A stretch of 5,344 bases of DNA. It comes from Sphaerochaeta sp. (lineage in GTDB: Bacteria > Spirochaetota > Spirochaetia > Sphaerochaetales > Sphaerochaetaceae). The stretch covers positions 1 to 5,344 of the forward strand of contig DMOO01000077.1 of the NCBI GenBank assembly GCA_003456855.1, in the 5' to 3' direction. This document shows, piece after piece, positions 1 through 5,344 of the stretch; within the stretch, counting starts at the first letter, position 1; the number at the start of each line of letters is the position of its first letter. The position numbers and the translations under genes are program-made. The notes under the pieces are model-generated. The model ran no database searches and was not told the origin of the DNA. It saw nothing but the letters and a program-made list of their open reading frames with translations.

Positions 1-1012
1 AGACCATGTCCTGCCAGACGAGCATCCCAAGGCGGTCACAGTGGTAGTACCACCGAAGCGGCTCCACCTTGATGTGCTTTCTCAGGGTGTTGAAACCCAT
101 GCTCTTCAAAGTGGCTATGTCGTTTATGAACTCCTGGTCGGACATCGGTGTGTAGAAGCCGCCCTTCCAGTAGCCCTGGTCCAGAAGCCCGTGGTGGAAG
201 TAAGGCTTGCCGTTCAGAAGAAGCCTCTTCACACCTTCTGCATCAGGACCTATTCCAAACGTTCTAAGTCCCACATATGAGGTGATTCTGTCATTCCCTG
301 CGGTAACGCTGAAATCATAGAGATATGGATCCTCAGGGCTCCACAGATGGGCATTCTCCATTGCCATGAAGGTCTCCTCACCTGTTTTCAAGGACACCTC
401 ACGGCCAGCAACACAGACCACAGCAGAGCAGTCCGTCTCAGCCATGCGCACAAGAAGAGAGAAGCCCTCCAGGTTCGGGCGGATCTCAATGTCCTTTATG
501 TAGTTCCTTGGAACCTTCTCCATCCACACAGTCTGCCAGATTCCGCTTGTCTTTGGATACCAGATCCCACCGGGGGTTGAGCTCTGCTTGCCCCTGGAGA
601 TCTCCTTTGTGTCCCCCGGGTCCTGAACGCTTACATCAAGGTCGAACGAGGCCTTGTTCACCTCAACGGTGAATGGAAGATAGCCTCCGATATGCTCGAA
701 CACAGGTTCCTTGTCGATGAATACAACCGCCCTGTAGTCCACAGCCCCGAAGTGCAGAAGAAGCTTCTCTGAGGCGAAATCCACATCAGGGAAGTCAACA
801 TGGCGGCTGTAGAGCATTGTCTCGTGGGCCTGGAGGGTCCTGTTCACTCCGCTGTACTCGGATTCCGGAGAGTATGGGACCATTATGGTCACAGGCTTTG
901 CGTCCTCTCCATCAGAGAGGAACCTGAGCTCCCATCTGCCGTTCAGGCAAAGATAGCTGTCACGCACCATCTGCGGTCTTGGATACTCTGCAAGCGGGAT
1001 TCTTTCAGACAT
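1..1012 (-). CDS. Glycoside hydrolase family 2 enzyme (beta-galactosidase/glucuronidase-like), N-terminal part
   Basis: The reverse strand reads open from an ATG at 1012 to the window edge: 337 codons with no stop. Residues about 15-165 look like the GH2 sugar-binding jelly-roll domain (NGRWELRF at 24-31; GGIWYPKTSGIWQTVW at 148-163). Residues about 170-255 look like the immunoglobulin-like domain (HLWSPEDPYLY, 222-232). The TIM barrel begins near 262 (LLLNGKPYFHHGLLDQGYW, 264-282) and continues through GFNTLRKHIKVEP (306-318) to DRLGMLVWQDM (326-336), a GH2 hallmark. The catalytic acid/base and nucleophile glutamates lie beyond the window, so substrate and activity cannot be judged. There is no signal peptide, so a cytoplasmic role on imported glycosides is inferred. 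The start is supported by a strong Shine-Dalgarno. It diverges from rsmE. Family assignment is firm; the specific sugar is unknown. Confidence 0.94.
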   Translation of the reverse strand, partial: MSERIPLAEYPRPQMVRDSYLCLNGRWELRFLSDGEDAKPVTIMVPYSPESEYSGVNRTLQAHETMLYSRHVDFPDVDFASEKLLLHFGAVDYRAVVFIDKEPVFEHIGGYLPFTVEVNKASFDLDVSVQDPGDTKEISRGKQSSTPGGIWYPKTSGIWQTVWMEKVPRNYIKDIEIRPNLEGFSLLVRMAETDCSAVVCVAGREVSLKTGEETFMAMENAHLWSPEDPYLYDFSVTAGNDRITSYVGLRTFGIGPDAEGVKRLLLNGKPYFHHGLLDQGYWKGGFYTPMSDQEFINDIATLKSMGFNTLRKHIKVEPLRWYYHCDRLGMLVWQDMV

Positions 1013-1013
1013 G

Positions 1014-1021
1014 TCACCTCC
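1014..1021 (-). promoter_or_regulatory. Strong Shine-Dalgarno site of the GH2 gene
   Basis: On the minus strand, GGAGGTGA is followed by one C and then the ATG at 1012. This matches the full anti-Shine-Dalgarno core and fixes the GH2 start. It is the only convincing ribosome binding site among the five gene starts in the window. Confidence 0.9.
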
Positions 1022-1048
1022 AAAAGGGCAATAAAACCCACAACTAAA

Positions 1049-1079
1049 AGAATAGCACAAAGAAGATTGTTTAAAACAA
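1049..1079 (-). promoter_or_regulatory. Putative GH2 promoter
   Basis: Read on the minus strand, TGC-TATTCT (1057-1049) resembles an extended -10 element. TTGTTT (1079-1074) lies 19 bp upstream as a possible -35, a longer spacing than the optimum. A start about 7 bases downstream of the -10 would give a leader of roughly 30 bases carrying the Shine-Dalgarno. Inferred from motifs only. Confidence 0.4.
1067..1079. repeat. Palindrome TTGTTT-N-AAACAA in divergent promoter region
   Basis: This is a 6-bp perfect inverted repeat around one central base, midway between the GH2 and rsmE starts. Each half coincides with the candidate -35 hexamer of one of the two divergent promoters. It may be a shared -35 region or an operator; the sequence alone does not decide. 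Confidence 0.45.
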
Positions 1080-1095
1080 CGAATTGCCCCATAAT
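1067..1095 (+). promoter_or_regulatory. Putative rsmE promoter, predicted start at the ATG
   Basis: TTGTTT (1067-1072), a 17-bp spacer and CATAAT (1090-1095) form a good sigma-70-type promoter. The -10 is followed by only seven bases before the ATG at 1103, so the expected transcription start falls on or beside the first codon. No purine-rich ribosome binding site lies between the two. Confidence 0.55.
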
Positions 1096-1102
1096 CTTTG
1101 TC

Positions 1103-1882
1103 ATGAGGCTGTTTCTTCTACCACGCACATTCAAGGGCGAGAGCTCACTCACACTCACGGGCAAGGACTACAACTACCTTGTGAACGCACTGCGTCTCAA
1201 GGAGGGGCAGGACATCATGGGTCGCGACCGAGAAGGCGGGCTCTGGGACCTCAGAATCGAAAGCATAGGTAAAGGAAGCTGCATCCTGTCCGCAAGCAAG
1301 GCACAGGAGGCCAAGGCCGCAACAGATGCCCTTCCACAACAGAGACCCCTAAAGCCGATAATCCTATATCAGTGTCTTCCAAAGGGCAGAAAAGCCGATG
1401 AAATAATCAAAAAGGCCACAGAGGCCGGCGTACGGGACATCGTTCTGGTCAAGAGCAGAAACTGCGTAGCCAATCTTGAGGGCAAGGAGGACTCCAGACT
1501 CTCCAGATATGACGCCATTGTGACGGAGGCAATCCAGCAGAGCGGCTCTGTTGTCCCCACAAAGGTTGATGGAGTGATAGACATCAAAGATGTTCCGGAG
1601 GATTTCAAGAAAAGAAGCCAGGGCCTCCCTACCCTGGGTCTGGTTCTGCATCAGGTTGAGCTTATGGAGGACCAGTCTGACCTCTATTCCTGTGTGAAGG
1701 GCTTCGACGGTTGCACTGCGATTCTTGTGGGTCCCGAAGGTGGTCTTGAAGAGGCCGAGTGCCGCCATCTTATGAACAATGGATTCAAGGCTGTGTTGCT
1801 TAAAACGAATATCCTAAGATGTGAAACTGCCTCGATTTACGCCATAGGTGCAATTCAGACGTTATTGGAAGCCGGTTGTTGA
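1103..1882 (+). CDS. rsmE: 16S rRNA (uracil-1498-N3)-methyltransferase RsmE
   Basis: A 259-residue SPOUT-class methyltransferase that methylates U1498 of 16S rRNA using S-adenosylmethionine. The N-terminal RNA-binding domain begins MRLFLLPRTF and contains HAL-type text as YNYLVNALRLKEGQ (23-36). The C-terminal trefoil-knot domain has LPKGRKADEIIKKATEAGV (92-110), the SAM-binding ILVGPEGGLEEAE (207-219) and LKTNILRCETASIYA (233-247), all typical of the family. Length fits the usual 240-260. The frame is open upstream to 800, but that stretch is antisense to GH2 and unlike RsmE, so the ATG at 1103 was chosen. It has no Shine-Dalgarno. The family motif around residues 145-149 reads QQSGS rather than the more usual EQSxR-type text, a mild divergence. 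The gene stands alone, divergent from GH2 and convergent with the S41 protease. Confidence 0.95.
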   Translation: MRLFLLPRTFKGESSLTLTGKDYNYLVNALRLKEGQDIMGRDREGGLWDLRIESIGKGSCILSASKAQEAKAATDALPQQRPLKPIILYQCLPKGRKADEIIKKATEAGVRDIVLVKSRNCVANLEGKEDSRLSRYDAIVTEAIQQSGSVVPTKVDGVIDIKDVPEDFKKRSQGLPTLGLVLHQVELMEDQSDLYSCVKGFDGCTAILVGPEGGLEEAECRHLMNNGFKAVLLKTNILRCETASIYAIGAIQTLLEAGC

Positions 1883-1894
1883 TAACTTGTGCAA
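1874..1894 (+). repeat. Direct repeat copy 1 with DnaA-box-like core
   Basis: This 21-bp unit matches 19 of 21 bases of a second copy at 2106-2126; the two differences are adjacent, TG here and GC there. Its core TGTTGATAA (1877-1885) is one mismatch from the reverse DnaA box TGTGGATAA. It overlaps the rsmE stop codon. Confidence 0.6.
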
Positions 1895-2187
1895 AACTTT
1901 TAGTTAAATAAGCGAAAAAACATCTAACTGCCTCTACAAAAAAGCAACAAAAGTTATATAATTATAATACAACAACAAGAAAATCAAATTTAAAACAATT
2001 TCTTACAGAACAACAAATTGCATTCTACTATTCACATGATTAGTACCAAACTAGGAACAATGGCTTATAACCGTTTTGTTATCATTTGAACAACTCCACA
2101 AAACAGGTTGTGCATAACTTGTGCAATAGTGTGTGTAAAAATGTCACAAACAAACCTATATCAGCCAATATTTTCTTATTATAGAAA
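1883..2187. other. AT-rich convergent intergenic region
   Basis: About 300 bases between the end of rsmE and the protease terminator. GC is about 23-35% in the lines counted by hand, against 50-60% in sampled coding sequence. No credible gene was found on either strand. It holds the two direct repeats, a further DnaA-box-like CTATTCACA (2028-2036, one mismatch to TTATNCACA), and an A/T-only run around 1953-1968 (TTATATAATTATAAT) that could melt easily or serve as a -10. No clear intrinsic terminator for rsmE was seen. Possible roles are a DnaA-binding locus or origin, or simply a relaxed convergent spacer. Confidence 0.5.
2106..2126 (+). repeat. Direct repeat copy 2 with DnaA-box-like core
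   Basis: Second copy of the 21-bp unit, 232 bases downstream of the first and in the same orientation. Its core TGTGCATAA (2109-2117) fits the reverse DnaA box TGTGNATAA exactly. A weaker relative, TGTGTAAAA, follows at 2132-2140. Confidence 0.6.
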
Positions 2188-2207
2188 GACCTGCCCGAAG
2201 GCAGGTC
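2183..2207 (-). terminator. Intrinsic terminator of the S41 protease gene
   Basis: On the minus strand an 8-bp perfect GC-rich stem, GACCTGCC / GGCAGGTC, closes a TTCG tetraloop (2207-2188) and is followed by TTTCT. It lies 28 bases after the protease stop codon. The U tract is short but the UUCG-capped stem is very stable. In the plus direction no T tract follows, so it is a poor terminator for rsmE. Confidence 0.8.
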
Positions 2208-2235
2208 CGTTTACGGCATAACACACTAGCGGTTA

Positions 2236-3768
2236 CTAGAAATTAACCACCTTCTTTGTACCGTCGGTAGAATTTGTGGTGCTTGTGACCTCGCGTTCCC
2301 AGGTCTGCAGGTACTCGTATGCAGCCTTGCATCCGTTGTCATAGACAATGTCCGCAAGTGGGGTCTCGTCGTATGTGAGCCTTGAGAGATACTCGTTTCT
2401 GGCGACGAGGCGCAGAACCTCTTCCCTCAGTCCCGAGGTCTCAAGGTTCTCTGAAACGAACCTCTGGATGTTCTCGTCTGTGAAGTCAGGGTTCTCGTCA
2501 ACGAACTTTGCGGCGACCTTGTCGTTGATCATAGCTGTATAGGCATCCATCTCCTCTTCAAGGACGTAGACCTCCTTCACCTCAACGTCAGGCGCAACGC
2601 CGTCACCGTGGATCGTCTTGCCGCTTGGTCCGACGAAGCTTGCAGTCGTTATTGAGGTATAGCCGTCACCGAAGGAGGAGATCACCTGCATGACTCCCTT
2701 TCCATAGGAGGTCTCGCCGAAGAGCATTGCCCTTCCGGAGTCTCTCATTGCGGAGGAGAAGATCTCTGCCGAGCTTGCGGTTCCTCCGTTGATCAGGATT
2801 GCAACCTCAACCTCAGGATCGACGGTCACATTGTCTGTTGCGACATAGGTGACGTCCTTTGAGCTGTCCTTGTAGGAGATTGAAAGGAGTGTCGAGTCTG
2901 AGATGAACAGATCGGCGATTGCCAGAGTTGCGTCAACGTCTCCGCCAGGGTTGTCCCTGAGGTCGATGATCAGCTTAGCCATGCCCTGCTCTGCAAGGTC
3001 GTCAAGTGCATCTGATATTGCGTTGTAGGTGCTGCTTGAGAACTCCAGGATTCTGAGGTATGCGGTTGAGGCATCGATCATCTCATATTCCACAGTCGGC
3101 ACAGTGATGATCTCACGCACGATCGAGAGTGTGAACTCCATCTCACCTCTTCTGATTGTGAGCTCCACGGATGTTCCCGGCTCGCCCTTCATCAGCTTTG
3201 CGCAGTCAGTGGCCTCCATCTCAACAACGGACTCCCCGTTGATGGCGATGATGTAGTCACCGGCCTTCAGACCGGCTCTTGAGGATGGGGTGTTAGGGAA
3301 GACCTGGGTGATGTGGGCATAGAGTGTGCTCTCATCTTCAGGGTCCTGATAGTCCACATATGACTTGGAAAAATAGATGCCTAGGCCACCATAGGTACCT
3401 GAAACCTCTTCGTAGTAGTCGTCAGACTCGTCTGAGGCCACGTAGTAGGTGTACTTGTCGCCAAGGGCGTCGAACAGGGCTGTTGCCATCGCCTCGTAGA
3501 CGGCGTCATAGTCGATGTCATAGAGGAAGTTCCTCTCGACATACTGGTAAAGCCTCTCCAGTGTTGCCATGTCCCTTGAGATTATCTCCGACCCGGTGCT
3601 GGACCTGGACGATGACGATGAGATTCGTGATGAAGAGCCTGCTGAGGCCTGTTGAGAATTGTTGATCAGGTTCTCGAAGAACTGCTGCTGCTCCTCCGGG
3701 GTTCCATTGGCGAACAGCAATCCGGCAAACAAGACCAGAACTACAAATATTGTTACTAATTTCTTCAT
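2236..3768 (-). CDS. S41-family carboxy-terminal processing peptidase (CtpA-like), secreted
   Basis: A 510-residue serine protease of the Prc/CtpA type, expected to trim C-termini of envelope proteins. Residues 1-20 form a signal peptide (MKK, hydrophobic core, LLFA|NG) with no lipobox cysteine. A Gln- and Ser-rich linker follows (27-60), then an N-terminal helical segment (61-125). A PDZ domain spans about 127-215 (AGLKAGDYIIAINGESV, 165-181). The S41 core has IIDLRDNPGG (267-276), the catalytic serine in GGTASSAEIF (Ser332) and the catalytic lysine in GETSYGKGVMQ (Lys357, with Gln361). The C-terminal 110 residues are acidic and helix-like, with no recognised domain. The frame runs open upstream to 4296 across antisense lgt; the signal peptide fixes the start at 3768. 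No Shine-Dalgarno precedes it. The gene diverges from lgt, also an envelope gene. Confidence 0.95.
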   Translation of the reverse strand: MKKLVTIFVVLVLFAGLLFANGTPEEQQQFFENLINNSQQASAGSSSRISSSSSRSSTGSEIISRDMATLERLYQYVERNFLYDIDYDAVYEAMATALFDALGDKYTYYVASDESDDYYEEVSGTYGGLGIYFSKSYVDYQDPEDESTLYAHITQVFPNTPSSRAGLKAGDYIIAINGESVVEMEATDCAKLMKGEPGTSVELTIRRGEMEFTLSIVREIITVPTVEYEMIDASTAYLRILEFSSSTYNAISDALDDLAEQGMAKLIIDLRDNPGGDVDATLAIADLFISDSTLLSISYKDSSKDVTYVATDNVTVDPEVEVAILINGGTASSAEIFSSAMRDSGRAMLFGETSYGKGVMQVISSFGDGYTSITTASFVGPSGKTIHGDGVAPDVEVKEVYVLEEEMDAYTAMINDKVAAKFVDENPDFTDENIQRFVSENLETSGLREEVLRLVARNEYLSRLTYDETPLADIVYDNGCKAAYEYLQTWEREVTSTTNSTDGTKKVVNF

Positions 3769-3774
3769 GTTTGA

Positions 3775-3783
3775 AATATAGCA
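3775..3783 (-). promoter_or_regulatory. Extended -10 promoter of the protease gene, predicted leaderless
   Basis: Minus-strand TGC-TATATT (3783-3775) is a good extended -10 element. Six bases (TCAAAC) separate it from the ATG at 3768, so transcription should begin at or next to the start codon. No good -35 hexamer is visible 16-18 bp upstream, consistent with reliance on the extended -10. Confidence 0.5.
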
Positions 3784-3870
3784 CTTTTTACCGACATCGT
3801 CTTTAAAACATATATAAGGAACACAGAAATCACAAATTGGGCCATATTCTATACGGATAAAAAGGAAATG

Positions 3871-3879
3871 TGATAGTAT
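3871..3879 (+). promoter_or_regulatory. Extended -10 promoter of lgt, predicted leaderless
   Basis: TGA-TAGTAT resembles an extended -10 element and ends six bases before the lgt ATG at 3886, the same gap as in the divergent protease gene. The only purine-rich stretch, AAGGAA near 3862-3867, is about 20 bases from the ATG, too far for normal ribosome binding. No clear -35 is visible. Confidence 0.42.
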
Positions 3880-3885
3880 TGGCCT

Positions 3886-4905
3886 ATGCAGATGTACGTA
3901 GATTTTCCAAGCTGGATATCCCCTTATGTTCTTCCGTTCCTTCCTGTCAGATGGTACGCCATGATGTACCTTGTGGCCTTCACCATCGCCTACCTGCTTT
4001 TCAGGTACCAGTGCAGGCACGGGGAGCTGAACAGCATGTCCGCAGACGATTCCCTCACGCTCTTCTGCTACGGAATAGGCTTTCTGATCCTTGGAGCCAG
4101 GGTCTTCTCCACCCTCTTCTACGATGGGACCTGGTACTACTGGACCCACCCCTGGATGATCTTCTGGCCGTTCCAGAACGGCAAGTTCGTCGGTCTTCCG
4201 GGAATGAGCTACCACGGCGGTGTCGTAGGTGGAATCATCGGAGTCTGGCTCTTTGCAAGAAAGTACCACTACCGCTTCTTTGACCTTGCAGACCACATGG
4301 TCGCTGCAATTCCCCTTGGCTACACCTTCGGTCGTCTTGGCAACTTCATCAACGGAGAGCTCTGGGGCCGTGTCACAACAAAGCCTTTCGGAATGGTCTT
4401 CCCTGATGCCCCAAGATTCTCCACAAGCCTTGAATGGGTGCAGCAGACTGCCCAGAAAATCGGCATGGACATCTCAGGCCTCTCATCGGTCAACCTTCCA
4501 CGCCACCCTTCCCAGCTCTACGAGGCCCTCTTCGAGGGAGTTGTGCTCTGGCTGGTGCTCTGGTTCCTGGTCAGACCGATCGCAAAGAGCAGACAAGAAA
4601 AGAACGGTCCTGGAATCCTCACAGGCTCCTACTTCATTGGCTACGGCCTTGCCAGATTCATCATCGAGTACTTCAGAGAGCCTGACAGCCAGCTCGGCTT
4701 CATAATCAAGCTCGGCAAGGAGAGCGAGCCAACCGCCCTCTTCAAGTCCTTCCTGAACATCTCCCTTGGCCAGATCTTCTGCTTCATGATGATCCTCGGA
4801 GGCATAGGAATAATCATCTATGCCCTGAAAACCCAACCAGTCACCTACAGAAAGCCAACCAAGAAGGAACTGGCCCAGCAGAAAGCCAAGGCAAAGAAGA
4901 AATAA
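3886..4905 (+). CDS. lgt: Prolipoprotein diacylglyceryl transferase Lgt
   Basis: A 339-residue inner-membrane enzyme that transfers diacylglycerol from phosphatidylglycerol to the lipobox cysteine of prolipoproteins, the first step of lipoprotein maturation. It shows VRWYAMMYLVAF (21-32), the functionally important histidine in MSYHGGVVGG (His110), the Lgt signature GRLGNFINGELWG (149-161), RHPSQLYEALFEG (206-218) and RFIIEYFREPDSQLG (257-271). Several hydrophobic segments fit the family's multi-pass topology, with a last one near 294-313. The tail from 322 is lysine-rich (KKELAQQKAKAKKK) and probably cytoplasmic. In-frame stops at 3871 and 3874 confine the start to the ATG at 3886 or the next at 3892. 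The gene is slightly longer than E. coli Lgt (about 290), mainly through an insertion near 175-203 and the basic tail. Confidence 0.98.
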   Translation: MQMYVDFPSWISPYVLPFLPVRWYAMMYLVAFTIAYLLFRYQCRHGELNSMSADDSLTLFCYGIGFLILGARVFSTLFYDGTWYYWTHPWMIFWPFQNGKFVGLPGMSYHGGVVGGIIGVWLFARKYHYRFFDLADHMVAAIPLGYTFGRLGNFINGELWGRVTTKPFGMVFPDAPRFSTSLEWVQQTAQKIGMDISGLSSVNLPRHPSQLYEALFEGVVLWLVLWFLVRPIAKSRQEKNGPGILTGSYFIGYGLARFIIEYFREPDSQLGFIIKLGKESEPTALFKSFLNISLGQIFCFMMILGGIGIIIYALKTQPVTYRKPTKKELAQQKAKAKKK

Positions 4906-4910
4906 ACCAC

Positions 4911-4967
4911 TATCGGCAATTTATAAAGCAAAAAACACCCAATTATTCCATTGATAATTTGCCGATA
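4911..4967. repeat. Inverted repeat spanning the fic promoter; candidate operator
   Basis: The arm TATCGGCAA-T-TTAT (4911-4924) pairs with the reverse complement of 4954-4967 at 13 of 14 positions, including a perfect 9-bp outer block. The arms are separated by 29 bases. The right arm lies inside the putative -35/-10 region of the fic gene. No T tract follows, so it is unlikely to be the lgt terminator. A binding site for the N-terminal helix-turn-helix of the adjacent gene is an attractive inference. Confidence 0.6.
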
Positions 4968-4979
4968 AAGGCATAATCT
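4951..4979 (+). promoter_or_regulatory. Putative fic promoter
   Basis: TTGATA (4951-4956) is a good -35. The -10 is either CATAAT (4972-4977, 15-bp spacer) or the weaker TAATCT (4974-4979, 17-bp spacer). Either places the transcription start within a few bases of the ATG at 4986. No Shine-Dalgarno lies in the usual window; the nearest purine run, AAAGG, is about 14 bases from the ATG. Confidence 0.42.
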
Positions 4980-4985
4980 ATACCC

Positions 4986-5344
4986 ATGGATTATTTATCT
5001 TCCTCCAAGATTGCTAAGATATGGAATCTCTCTGAAAGAACGGTCAGAAACTATTGTGCAGAAGGACGTGTACAAGGGGCTTATACCCAAGGCAAGACTT
5101 GGATGATTCCGGAAAGCGCGGAGAAACCAGGCAGAAAGCCAAGGGAAAGGAAGGTTCCGAACACGCTTCTGGATCGATTGAGATTTGAGAAGGAGAATCA
5201 GATAAAGGGAGGCATATACCATAGACTCCAGATTGATTTCACCTACAACTCCAACCATTTGGAAGGCTCAACGCTTACCCATGACCAGACAAGGTACATA
5301 TTTGAAACAAATACGATCAATACAAATGGAACAGAGGATACAAT
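4986..5344 (+). CDS. Fic-domain protein with N-terminal helix-turn-helix, 5' part
   Basis: The first 119 codons of a protein running off the window. Residues 4-45 form a MerR/excisionase-like helix-turn-helix (SKIAKIWNLSERTVRNYC, then GKTWMIP). A basic linker follows (KPGRKPRERK, 47-56). At 85-97, FTYNSNHLEGSTL matches the start of a Fic domain and contains the inhibitory motif (S/T)xxxE(G/N) as Ser89-...-Glu93-Gly94. Fic enzymes usually transfer AMP from ATP to target proteins, and this motif holds the enzyme inactive. The catalytic HxFx(D/E)GNGR motif would lie beyond the edge, so activity is unproven. GC is about 43%, well below the roughly 60% of sampled lgt stretches, which suggests lateral acquisition. 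The start follows the first ATG after a promoter-like sequence. Confidence 0.85.
   Translation, partial: MDYLSSSKIAKIWNLSERTVRNYCAEGRVQGAYTQGKTWMIPESAEKPGRKPRERKVPNTLLDRLRFEKENQIKGGIYHRLQIDFTYNSNHLEGSTLTHDQTRYIFETNTINTNGTEDT

Noticed and set aside
41..580. Plus-strand open frames at 41-280 and 347-580
   Set aside because: They are the antisense shadow of the GH2 gene, whose minus-strand frame is continuous and has clear family motifs.
800..1102. A 101-residue N-terminal extension of RsmE in the same open frame
   Set aside because: Most of it is antisense to the GH2 gene, and it resembles no part of RsmE. Known RsmE proteins begin like the sequence at the ATG at 1103.
1953..1968. TATAAT sequences as a promoter for a small RNA in the convergent gap
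   Set aside because: Perfect -10 matches occur on both strands within an A/T-only run, but there is no -35 at normal spacing and no structured transcript or terminator attributable to them.
3769..4296. A 176-residue N-terminal extension of the S41 protease
   Set aside because: It runs antisense through the start of lgt, has no resemblance to a protease, and would bury the clear signal peptide that begins at 3768.
4229..4836. Several open frames overlapping lgt on both strands
   Set aside because: They lie inside a firmly identified gene, have biased low-complexity composition and no ribosome binding sites or family motifs.
4911..4967. Inverted repeat as the rho-independent terminator of lgt
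   Set aside because: The loop would be 29 bases or longer, the stem is AT-rich beyond six pairs, and no T tract follows the right arm.
4995..5258. Minus-strand open frame of 87 codons
   Set aside because: It is antisense to the HTH-Fic frame, which carries recognisable motifs; the minus-strand protein does not.

Overview
The window holds five protein-coding genes. Two are cut by its edges. In order they are: a glycoside hydrolase family 2 enzyme (minus strand, N-terminal 337 residues only), rsmE (plus), an S41 carboxy-terminal processing protease (minus), lgt (plus), and a Fic-domain protein with an N-terminal helix-turn-helix (plus, first 119 residues only). The rsmE and protease genes converge on a 353-bp AT-rich gap. 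The hydrolase/rsmE pair and the protease/lgt pair each diverge from a short shared promoter region (90 and 117 bp). No tRNA, rRNA, insertion sequence or CRISPR array was seen.

The source looks like a bacterium with a didermic, lipoprotein-rich envelope. Sampled coding stretches run about 50-60% GC, and the gaps are much more AT-rich. The protease signal peptide ends in ...LLFA|NG, a form common in Spirochaetes of the Treponema/Sphaerochaeta type. With a carbohydrate-oriented GH2 enzyme this makes a gut or rumen spirochaete a reasonable but unproven guess. The genes are mostly ordinary housekeeping: ribosomal RNA modification (rsmE), envelope proteolysis (S41) and lipoprotein maturation (lgt). 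Lgt and the protease both act at the envelope and share a divergent control region. The GH2 enzyme has no signal peptide, so it probably acts on imported oligosaccharides in the cytoplasm.

The most unusual signal is in the gene starts. Only the GH2 gene has a Shine-Dalgarno sequence, and it is a strong one (GGAGGTGA). The other four have no plausible ribosome binding site. Instead each has a -10-like hexamer ending 6 to 8 bases before the ATG, which predicts transcription starting at or next to the first codon, i.e. leaderless mRNAs.

Other points of interest are: the convergent gap at 1883-2235, with a near-perfect 21-bp direct repeat and several DnaA-box-like 9-mers; a 13-of-14 inverted repeat covering the fic promoter, which may be an operator; the low GC of the fic gene (about 43%) against about 60% in sampled lgt stretches; and a small palindrome in the middle of the GH2/rsmE divergent promoter region. 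I found no clear sign of a wholly new multi-gene system.
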